Below are positions 9,396 to 16,974 of a DNA stretch of 64,000 nt, piece by piece (the first letter of the stretch is position 1; every line of letters starts with the position of its first letter). Source of the DNA: Bacteroidota bacterium (GTDB lineage Bacteria; Bacteroidota; Bacteroidia; Chitinophagales; BACL12); contig JADKEK010000009.1 of assembly GCA_016718035.1 (NCBI GenBank), positions 1 to 64,000 of the forward strand. The letters run 5' to 3'. Below the pieces are notes generated by a model. That model did no database searches. It worked only from the letters and a program-made list of their open reading frames with translations, and had not been told where the DNA came from. The translations under genes were made by a program, and so were the position numbers.

Positions 9396-9960
9396 TTATT
9401 TCTTACTATTATTTAGTTCAACTTTTATTTGTCCAATTAACTTAAACAATTCAATAACCGGCAATTTACCATGCATTGAATCTATAACCTTTCTTGATAT
9501 TTCTTTAGCTCCTTCAGGTTGCATGTTTTTAACATATCCATACACAAATTTATAAAACTTCTTATTACCATTAAAAACTCGCTCCTGGTCTTGTTCTGAG
9601 ATTTGGAAACCCGAAAGCTTCCTTTGCTTTAGGTGAACTAATAATCTTAAAAATATGGCTATAATCTCCGGTAGCGATGTTGGAAGCAAAAGCAGTGAGA
9701 CTTGACTCTCCGTTTCCAATCAAAGCCTGAAGCATTTCAGTGTTTTGCAGTTTCATAAATAAAAATAAAACTGCTCGATTCCGTAATATTTTAAGTATAT
9801 CTTCCTGTTTAACAACATCCTTTGTATAGCCACTATTTTTAAATAAATTTAAAAGGTACTTGGGAATTTCAACATTTTTAATTGCTGTAACTTTTCTCTT
9901 ATTGTCCTCAAATATTTGATTAATTGTTTTGAATTCCTCCTCGGGTAAATATTTAGCCAT
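9396..9960 (-). CDS. Unknown helical protein of about 187 residues, one frameshift
   Basis: Two overlapping frames join if one G is removed from the GGG run at about 9607-9609. KAKEAFGF then continues as QISEQDQERVFNGNKKFYKF and on to a stop at 9396. The rebuilt 187 residues are almost wholly helical, begin MAKYLPEEEFKTINQIFED from the ATG at 9960, and contain no motif I recognise. It starts 15 bp after the 128-residue gene and ends 38 bp before the ATPase, so it is part of the same transcription unit. It may be a dedicated partner of one of them. Confidence 0.55.
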
Positions 9961-9975
9961 TGCCTTTGCTATTTT

Positions 9976-10362
9976 TTACAAATCAATTAATTCTTGCCTT
10001 AAATAAGAAACAACAAATCTAGACTTTGGTGGAATAGTAAGAGGCTCATGATTTAAAAATAATTCCGTACAGGATTCATTAACGCTTCTTATTTTACGTT
10101 CTAAGTCGTTTTTAAACTCTTCATAAAACTTTATATCGGCAGCTTTAATTTCTTGTAATTTTAAGACAATTTTTGATTCTATTTCGTAACAATTCTTAAT
10201 CGTGTCTGTAAACCGATATTTAAATACATCTGAAATTTGAAAAATTAGGATATTAGAAGGGTCTGGTTCAATAAATATTTTAAGTATGCTTAAATACTCA
10301 AGCCAAAAATCAATAGACTCATTAACTATTATCCGAATATGTGCAACTTTTTCATCTTTCAT
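9976..10362 (-). CDS. Unknown helical protein, 128 residues
   Basis: This intact 128-residue frame starts at the ATG 10362, 7 bp after the stop of the Ntn-hydrolase-like gene. It is predicted to be a helical bundle (SIDFWLEYLSILKIF; IKNCYEIESKIVLKLQEI) with a charged middle and no signal peptide or membrane helix. There is no recognised family. Close spacing on both sides marks it as a member of the island operon. Confidence 0.55.
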   Translation of the reverse strand: MKDEKVAHIRIIVNESIDFWLEYLSILKIFIEPDPSNILIFQISDVFKYRFTDTIKNCYEIESKIVLKLQEIKAADIKFYEEFKNDLERKIRSVNESCTELFLNHEPLTIPPKSRFVVSYLRQELIDL

Positions 10363-10369
10363 TGTCCAA

Positions 10370-11563
10370 CTAAATTCTGTTAGTTACATTTTCAAGAATT
10401 TGACTTGCTATCGCAAGAGGTATTTCTTTAAAAACTCTAGACCTGCCTTCATCAAAAACAAATTCTTGACGTAAATCAGGAGGCATCTGACTAACAGGAT
10501 AGAATATTTGGCTACCTGGTCTTAACTGCTCGAACCTAACTGACATATAATATCCTTGCCTATGGTCCAAGGTTGTATCAAATTCCGGAAACTGAACAAC
10601 CTGAACAATGTCAACTAATTGACCATCTCCCCGGACAAAAATTATATCACCGGGTTTTAGTCTTTTAAATAACTCAAGTGACCTTGCGCCATTCCGGGCA
10701 TTATGCTCTGTATCATCTGGTCTATTATGTTCATTCCAAATCAACTGAAACAATTCCTCTTCTCCGTCATAATTAAACGGGTCATCGTAACCCCAGCCGA
10801 TTGACAATCTTCTGTCTCGAAGTTGAAAATCCTGGTAAAATGCGTCTCGATGCTGGTATTCATCACCAGAAATAAGTGTGAAATAATTAACAGTTGAATG
10901 GTCAATAATATTGGCTGTGATCGAATTTTTGGTTATGACACAATAATCCATCCCGCCTCCTATCATTTCAAATCTTGCGTCCGTGTTTACACGAAATTGC
11001 ATATACAAATTCTTTAAAGAATGAATTAAAAATCTTTCTTCAAATTCCACCATTTCTTCGAGATTCTCAATTTCATTTTCTCTCCGAGCCCTTAAAAAGC
11101 GATTCATACTAATCAAAGCCTGATGTGTAATCTCTGTTCCAGTAATACTTCCATTAAAAACAAGGTTTTCAGTTTCAGCTTTGAGGTTTTTACTATTACC
11201 AGTTTTAATATTTAAAAGATGGGAAAATAAACTCCCCTCATAAAATCCGGAAATAGTTAAATTAAACTCAATTGCTCTTTGATCATTTGGCACATCCGAG
11301 AACAATTCCAAAATTCTTTCTATTAATTGATCCGGAGGCAAGTTTGGATTGTCCCTTGTAAAATCATGCAACATTTGCAAATAATTGCCATTTGCCGTTC
11401 TAACACTACCTTGAGGACCTATAACATAATTTTCAGCAACAATTAATTTATTGACAAAAGAAGACTCTCCAAGTCTTTGAGTATCAGGATTACCATCTCT
11501 TTTCAACTGATCCGCAGCTATGATAATTTTATCAGGTAAAATAATATTTATAATAAGTGTCAT
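10370..11563 (-). CDS. Proteasome-type Ntn-hydrolase-like domain fused to an EVE/PUA-like domain
   Basis: The 397-residue protein opens MTLIINIILPDKIIIAADQ. After Met removal, Thr2 would be the N-terminal nucleophile; Asp18 then sits at proteasome position 17. Lys39 in FVNKLIVAENYVIG aligns with catalytic Lys33, followed by a GPQGS turn like the GxxGG of HslV and proteasome beta subunits. A later NGSITG could be the Ser129 region. The C-terminal part (about 255-360) has RLSIGWGYDDP, a helix, then LKPGDIIFVRGDGQLVDIVQV and YYMSVRFEQL, the pattern of EVE/PUA-like domains that read modified bases. There is no signal peptide. It is second in the island run, 6 bp after the WGR-like gene and 7 bp before the next. 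Both domain calls are by eye; the Ntn call is the firmer. Confidence 0.6.
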   Translation of the reverse strand: MTLIINIILPDKIIIAADQLKRDGNPDTQRLGESSFVNKLIVAENYVIGPQGSVRTANGNYLQMLHDFTRDNPNLPPDQLIERILELFSDVPNDQRAIEFNLTISGFYEGSLFSHLLNIKTGNSKNLKAETENLVFNGSITGTEITHQALISMNRFLRARRENEIENLEEMVEFEERFLIHSLKNLYMQFRVNTDARFEMIGGGMDYCVITKNSITANIIDHSTVNYFTLISGDEYQHRDAFYQDFQLRDRRLSIGWGYDDPFNYDGEEELFQLIWNEHNRPDDTEHNARNGARSLELFKRLKPGDIIFVRGDGQLVDIVQVVQFPEFDTTLDHRQGYYMSVRFEQLRPGSQIFYPVSQMPPDLRQEFVFDEGRSRVFKEIPLAIASQILENVTNRI

Positions 11564-11569
11564 AAATAA

Positions 11570-11863
11570 TTATTGAGTTTTGTTTTTATAAATCCGCTGC
11601 CCTGGTTGCAGCTTTGTATATCGCTCATTATTTCTTCTCATAATCTTTTCGCGCTTAAAAGCATCAGCTTCAATAATAGATTTAAACACCACTGCCTTGC
11701 TTTGCGGTAGATTTTTACCGGCCCAATAAAATTTTCTATTTTTAGAGATTATTGCGCCCCATTGCAATAAAACTGTTTTCCCTTTTCGTATAATTACAGA
11801 AGCCTTGGAAGTAACGCCACTTACATTTTCATCTTGTCTGCTAATTTTAATAAATACAGGCAT
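11570..11863 (-). CDS. Small beta-rich protein, possibly WGR-like
   Basis: This 97-residue protein is the first gene of the run 11863-6266 and ends 6 bp before the Ntn-hydrolase-like gene. The stretch VLLQWGAIISKNRKFYWAG followed by VVFKSIIEADAFKREKIM recalls the WGR fold (strand, Trp-Gly turn, then F-S-x-x-E-A helix), a small nucleic-acid-associated domain. The second Gly-Arg of the classical motif is missing, so the match is weak. It is strongly basic, fitting nucleic-acid binding. Confidence 0.5.
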   Translation of the reverse strand: MPVFIKISRQDENVSGVTSKASVIIRKGKTVLLQWGAIISKNRKFYWAGKNLPQSKAVVFKSIIEADAFKREKIMRRNNERYTKLQPGQRIYKNKTQ

Positions 11864-12017
11864 AAAAAATATTAATAAAATTTATAAAATCACTTTACGT
11901 TAACCTCCAAAGTATCTAAAATGCTATGGCAAACATTATTTAAATTATTATTACATAATTCTTAAATTAGGTTTCATTGGTCGCGATAATTCAGAAATCA
12001 AAATTGTAAATGATTTA

Positions 12018-12801
12018 TCAATCCTCCTCCAAACCACAGTCGCATTCTTCAAGCAAACTTTCGTCATAAAAATTAATAAAATCGCGCACTATATAAGGTT
12101 TCCTCATATTTGAAATCCATTGCTTTCAAATACATTTCACTATAATAGTTTGAGGCAGGAGCATTTTTTTGAGATTTTGTATGCACAATTTCATCTCTAA
12201 AGTCCTTTAAACTTTCAATTAAATGATATTTTTTGGGGAAGGAATTTGGAAAACTTTTTTTAGTAATCAATGGTATTACTTTTTGTAGTTTTTCTTTAAA
12301 TTCAATATTTCTTTGAATCTGCAACCCGATATATATAAAACTCCTTTTATTGCCATCCTCTTTTCTATATTCAAAGTCAAAAGGTATAAGTTTATTTAGC
12401 ATAGCTTCCAAGGCCAAAAATTGAAAAACAACAAATCTCACACATGAAGCAAAATAATAATAGAATTTATCGCCAAGCTGGAAAACATTTTGTTCCTTAT
12501 CATTTAAATTAAGTTGATTCATTAATATTAACTTGTTTCGCTTTAAAACATTTAAATAGGCCCGTCCCGTATCAAAATATAATACAATTGGATTCGGTTC
12601 AGGAATAAAATACTTTGTGTTTTTTAACGTATAAACAAAGCTTTGAATTAATTCGCCTTCGTTTGTAATAAAATTAGGCACCATACTATCAATTACTGAA
12701 CCATGTAAGCTGTTACCCTTTTTCTCAGCAGAATTTATGTAACTAAGCACTTCTTGCGTAAGCTGGACTTTGCTGACATATTTTCTTACAAGGTGTTTCA
12801 T
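12018..12801 (-). CDS. HEPN-like helical protein, one frameshift
   Basis: The open frame from the ATG at 12801 runs 242 residues to 12073. Dropping one base in the TT at 12095-12096 (minus strand) instead continues as YIVRDFINFYDESLLEECDC to a stop at 12018, giving about 260 residues. It is all-helical with an RxxxxH motif, FRDEIVH near residue 210, inside a helix near the C-terminus. That is typical of HEPN RNases and of HEPN-fold nucleotide-binding proteins. No nucleotidyltransferase partner is adjacent. It lies 154 bp upstream of the island run on the same strand, so it may have its own promoter. Family assignment is tentative; a chance RxxxxH cannot be excluded. Confidence 0.5.
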
Positions 12802-12993
12802 TTAATTTATGGTTTTAGTATAATAATTCAAACTTAAGTTAAACTATGATTGTTTCTCACGTTTTTGGGTTATCTTTAAGAACCTAAAAAAATCCTATAA
12901 ACCCTTGAAATTTGCAATCCCGCCTGCGTATATTGGTTCTCCGTTGTTTTCACTACCAGTGCAATTGAATGACAATAAACAACAGGAGGAAAC

Positions 12994-13158
12994 TCAGAAG
13001 TCGATTACTTTTATCATAACTGCTAAATTAAATACCTCCATCACTTTATCCAACTCCTCATTCACAATTTTAGCATAAATTTTCGTATTAGACAAATTGA
13101 TGTGTCCCTTAAGCTTAGTAGCGTATTCTAGCATCATCCCATTGCGTATTGCTGAGTT
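12994..13158 (-). pseudogene. Remnant of a tyrosine recombinase C-terminus
   Basis: The minus strand reads AIRNGMMLEYATKLKGHINL then SNTKIYAKIVNEELDKVMEV to a TGA at 12994. This matches the last 50 residues of Bacteroidota integrases (GxxLExxSKxLGHxNIxxTxxYAKIxNxxLDxxM), including the catalytic Tyr. The conserved LGH is KGH here, and nothing upstream codes for the rest. It is a second, older integration scar inside the island; compare the integrase at 2820-4033. Confidence 0.65.
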
Positions 13159-13243
13159 AACTAACTTAAAGAGCCACTTATCATTTGGCTCCTTAAGTTA
13201 AATTTTTCAATATTTCCACGCATCCCCTACCCCGGTTACCCAT

Positions 13244-13660
13244 CAATTTCAACTATACTCCACCGTCACCCTCAATGTATTTCTAGGATCATATTTTACA
13301 GTAATCATACTGCCGGGTTAAAATTTTGATACCGGTTGCTCGGCAATTACGCCTTTGGCTTCGGCAAAAAATGGGGTTTGTAAGCCAGGGTAAATTTCAA
13401 GAAATAACATTACCATCGGGTTGTCGCGATTCACTTTTATATTCAGGTCGTAATAACCGACAACTTTTGCTTCTGCAGATATACCTGACAACAAAATTTC
13501 TTTATTTTCTTTATCTATTTGTTAAAGTATTTGCTACTAGTTCGCCAATTAGTCCAAGGCCAACGCTATCCATCCAATTGCGCTCATTTTCATAATATGT
13601 GATTTTCTAAACGATAAAAAATTTAAGGGATAGAACTAAATACTCATAACCGGTATTCTA
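13244..13660 (-). pseudogene. Internally deleted copy of the 18650-19411 membrane protein gene
   Basis: About 415 bp align closely with both ends of the gene at 18650-19411. The piece from 13244 to about 13535 matches 18652-18943, and 13536-13630 matches from about 19352 through the start codon into the upstream region. The middle, about 400 bp, is missing. The join falls in a short TGCT shared by both ends, as in a microhomology deletion. The copy carries many substitutions and no usable frame. See the intact gene for the function. Confidence 0.8.
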
Positions 13661-13725
13661 ACCATTATTTCCAAAGCATAAACTAGTTTGAATTTTTATG
13701 CCCCGACAAATTTTATAATTTTAAA

Positions 13726-14322
13726 TTAAGACCTTGCAAATTCCAACAGCAGTTTATAATTCCCTCTATCAGCAGCTCTGAGTGCATGAATATATTTTTT
13801 TCTTGCTTCACTGGCATGTGTCAAATTATTTGCTCCCCAGGAAAAAACTTTTAGTTTGAAAATTTTCTCAATAATAATATCGGCAATCAGTCGGCTATGT
13901 CTACCATTTCCGTTTGGGAAACAATGAATGCTGACTAGTCGATGTTTAAATCGGATGGCAATTTCATCGGGTTCAAATACTTTATTTTCAATCCAATAAA
14001 TAGTGTCGTTCAACAGCTTATTCAATTCAACTGAGATTTCAAATTTGTCGACACCAATATTTTTATTTGATTTTCTAAATTCGCCTGCCCATTGCCAAAC
14101 ATTACCATACATTTTTATGTGTAAGGTTATAATGAATGATTCGGTAAATACATCTTCTAATTTAAATGAACGCCGTAAAGACCAAATAATGGCTTCTTCA
14201 ATATTTAGCTGCTCAAATTCATCTAATTCACCGCGTGTTGTTATGGTTGTTATTAGAAGACCTTCCTGCTCATCATCATCCAAGGGAGTTTGGCCCTCAA
14301 TATATTCCGGTGTTAATCCCAT
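13726..14322 (-). CDS. Mobile mystery protein B (Fic family)
   Basis: This 198-residue Fic-domain protein has the Fic signature HCFPNGNGRHSRL at about residues 130-142 and the N-terminal MGLTPEYIEGQTPLDDDEQ typical of the 'mobile mystery protein B' subgroup. The usual acidic residue of HxFx[D/E]GNGRxxR is Asn here, as I recall for this subgroup, so ordinary Mg-dependent AMP transfer may be altered. The ATG at 14322 overlaps the end of the upstream HTH gene by 10 bp. The pair is usually found on plasmids and integrative elements, and a toxin-antitoxin-like or regulatory role has been suspected; the actual target is unknown. Confidence 0.88.
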   Translation of the reverse strand: MGLTPEYIEGQTPLDDDEQEGLLITTITTRGELDEFEQLNIEEAIIWSLRRSFKLEDVFTESFIITLHIKMYGNVWQWAGEFRKSNKNIGVDKFEISVELNKLLNDTIYWIENKVFEPDEIAIRFKHRLVSIHCFPNGNGRHSRLIADIIIEKIFKLKVFSWGANNLTHASEARKKYIHALRAADRGNYKLLLEFARS

Positions 14323-14771
14323 AATATTTTAGGCATTTCATTTTTTATGGCAATTGTTCTTTCCTGAATAGCTTGTTCAAGTCGCTCAGCTGAGTTCTGT
14401 TGGTCTTCCAATTTCATTGTATTTGAAGTGCGCATTACTATTTGCTTGGCCAATTCTTTTGCTTTTCGGTCAATAAGCGCATCTAAAGAACCATCATTAG
14501 GAACAAAACCATATACTAATTGCATGTCCATGGCCCTTGCAACCTCCTTCAACGATTTGATGGTAATACTACCCTCTTTCTCTCTTTGTTCAATCTCCTG
14601 CACACTTTGTTTTGTAATCGATAATTTGTTGCCGAGTTGCTGCATCGACATACCGAGGGCATTGCGAATAGCTTTAATCCAACCGGTTGGAGGATTGGCT
14701 ACATGCTTCAAAGTGGCATAGGATGCCATTTTGCTGTTCAATTGCTGTTTTAGAAGGTTCTTTTTGTTCAT
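14313..14771 (-). CDS. Mobile mystery protein A (HTH regulator)
   Basis: This 152-residue protein starts at the ATG 14771 (MNKKNLLKQQLNSKM). A longer frame upstream runs through the operator repeats and is unlikely to be used. A Cro/C1-type helix-turn-helix spans about residues 30-85 (LGMSMQQLGNKLSITKQSV, then EGSITIKSLKEVARAMDM), and it ends in a basic helical tail. The family name and its fixed pairing with protein B are established; autorepression is expected. Three operator-like repeats lie just upstream (14777-14853). It overlaps protein B by 10 bp, so the two are translated together. Confidence 0.88.
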   Translation of the reverse strand: MNKKNLLKQQLNSKMASYATLKHVANPPTGWIKAIRNALGMSMQQLGNKLSITKQSVQEIEQREKEGSITIKSLKEVARAMDMQLVYGFVPNDGSLDALIDRKAKELAKQIVMRTSNTMKLEDQQNSAERLEQAIQERTIAIKNEMPKILWD

Positions 14772-14776
14772 TTGTA

Positions 14777-14853
14777 AGGTTATTACCTGACTTATTATTG
14801 CAAATGTAAGGTAATATCCTGACTTACACAAACTATTTGTCAGGTTATAGCCT
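14777..14853 (-). promoter_or_regulatory. Three-site operator upstream of mobile mystery A/B
   Basis: AGGTTATTACCT (14777-14788), AGGTAATATCCT (14809-14820) and AGGTTATAGCCT (14842-14853) are three copies of an imperfect palindrome AGGTxATxxCCT. They are spaced 32 and 33 bp apart, three turns of the helix. They sit between -6 and -82 of the HTH gene's start, where an autorepressor would bind. Binding by protein A is inferred from position. Confidence 0.6.
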
Positions 14854-15067
14854 GTCTTTTTATTAAATTAGTCAAAATATCACCTAACAAATTAAGCAGA
14901 ATGAAATACGAAGCTATGGCGAAAAGAATGCAATCTGAGTTAATTATTTTACGCCATTAGCGTAGACAGCCCAAGGGAGTATTGGTCCGGCTGGTCAAAT
15001 CAGCGTATTTTTGTGATGATTAAAAAGATGATACTATTAAAAATGTATCATAAAAAATAAATTTGAC

Positions 15068-16629
15068 ATGAGAACCTTTATTAGCATTATTTTATCAATT
15101 TTCACATGCACTCAATTATACAGTCAAGCAGGAGAGTTGGATTTATCATTTGGAGTTGATGGTTTTATCATAACTGAATTGGGTGAATCATTTGATGGAA
15201 TAACGTCAATGGCAATTCAGGAAGATGGTAAAATTGTTGCAGTTGGTTACAGCTATGGTGCAACACATAGTGATTTTGGTATTGCCAGGTATAATATTGA
15301 TGGAAGTTTAGACAATACCTTTAGTTTAGACGGCAAATTGGTTTTTGATTATGATACAACATTTTCAATCCCATATTCAGTAGTCGTACAAGCTGATAAT
15401 AAAATAGTAGTTGGTGGATTTGCAACATTAAACGATACAAGTATTGCAGATTGTTTCGCATTAGCTCGATTGAATTCTGACGGTAGTTTAGATGATGGCT
15501 TTGGTGATGGTGGTATCATAAAACTATATATAGGAACAACTCATTTAGATATAATTTATTCTTTACAAATTCAACCTGATGGTAAAATACTTGCTGCCGG
15601 CATCCTATTCCGATCATCACGGTCGATTTGTTGTTACAAGGTTTAATAGTGACGGAACATTAGATAATTCCTTTAGTGGCGATGGAATTACAACTACCGA
15701 TATTTATGATGATACAGAAGTAATATTTAGCATAACACGGCAAAGTGATGGTAAAATATTAGCAGGAGGTTATACCTTTAAAGATGGAATTCCTGAATAT
15801 GCATTAGTTAGATATAATGAAAATGGGGATATTGATGAAAGTTTCGGAGACGATGGTATTGTTGTTATCTCAATCGGAACAGACTTTGATTTAATCACTA
15901 GTGTAATAATTCAACCTGATAATAAGATTATTGCGTCAGGTTATTCTTCTGATTTTGATTCAGATACTGATATTTCAATAGCAAGATTTAATCCAGATGG
16001 CAGTCTAGATTATAGTTTTAGTGGAGACGGAACTTTGAGAACCGATATTGCCGAAGATGATCATTCATGGCAGAGCCTTATCCAACCTGATGGGAAAATA
16101 ATTACAGCGGGACAATCAAAGCAAGATGGTTTTGCGAAAATGGCCATAGTACGATACAATCCTGATGGCTCAATGGATACTACTTTTGGATTAGAGGGAA
16201 TTATTGAACTTGAAATTGATACTTTACAAAGCATCGCTAGTAGCACAATATTGGGACCAGATGGGAAGTTACTGGTTGGGGGTCAGCTGGTTCTGATCCA
16301 GATAATGATTTTGCCTTGTGAAAATATTGACAGATATTGAGGTTGGAATACTAGATTTTAATCAAGCAAATCAAATTATAATCTATCCCAATCCCACAAA
16401 GGAATACGTAAAATTATCGTTCACCTTGAAACAAAGTGAAAATATTTCACTTTCATTAATTAATATGGATGGAAGCTTGGTAAAAAATTACATGCAAAAT
16501 GTAAGTTACAACCCGGGAATATGTAATGAATTTCTAAATTTACCAAGTGAAATTGCAACAGGTATTTATTATTTATTAATTGAGACTGAAAATGCTAAAG
16601 TTAGTATAGCAATTAATATTCAGCATTAA
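15068..16629 (+). pseudogene. Delta-60 repeat secreted protein with T9SS sorting domain, three frameshifts
   Basis: The gene begins with a signal peptide (MRTFISIILSIFTCTQLYSQ), then carries delta-60 repeats of the form QPDGKILAAG...FxxxRxNxDGSLDxxFxxDG. It ends with a T9SS type-A sorting domain (IIIYPNPTKEYVKLSF to the end). The frame shifts near 15603-15607 (extra C in CC), near 16277-16281 (a G lost from the G run) and near 16318 (TTGTG where TTGGTG is expected). The sequence on both sides of each shift still encodes good family sequence. Total length fits about 520 residues, like the intact paralogue at 16975. It is either newly broken or wrongly sequenced. Confidence 0.75.
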
Positions 16630-16974
16630 TCCGCGAGTACAAGTTTGAAGTTGTAATAAATTATAAAATATTTTCTTTAGAAATTTTATTTTATATTTCT
16701 TTAATGATAACAATTCCTCGTTTTGGCCAGTTAGCAGATTCCAACCTTCAAAAAAGTGTTGCCTCCACCTTCATTTTTTAAGATAGCCATAAAATTTCCC
16801 GTCGTAGGTCGTTCAAATCACTTGTCGTCACAGGAACAATTATTTTTGATTCAGTGATTACCATAACTGCACCCATTAGCGAGGAAAGCGGTAGCAGTCC
16901 TTACCTCCGTTGAAACCCAAATCACCTACCGTTATTACTATAAAAAATTTATTAATTTTGATAAAAATCTACAA
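16630..16974. other. Intergenic stretch, no gene seen
   Basis: This 345-bp gap lies between the two delta-60 genes. I see no convincing coding sequence; a minus-strand fragment near 16820-16880 reads like protein but has no start or family. A -7-like TAATTTTG element lies at its right end. Confidence 0.4.
16953..16960 (+). promoter_or_regulatory. Bacteroidota -7 element (TAnnTTTG)
   Basis: TAATTTTG matches the Bacteroidota sigma-ABfr -7 consensus exactly and lies 14 bases before the ATG of the delta-60 gene. A clear TTTG -33 element is not visible, so this is weak. Confidence 0.35.

Noticed and set aside
13326..13595. Plus-strand frame similar to another at 18727-19086
   Set aside because: The two resemble each other only because both are antisense to the duplicated membrane-protein gene.
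14003..14332. Plus-strand frame of 109 codons
   Set aside because: It is antisense to the Fic gene, whose signature is unmistakable on the minus strand.
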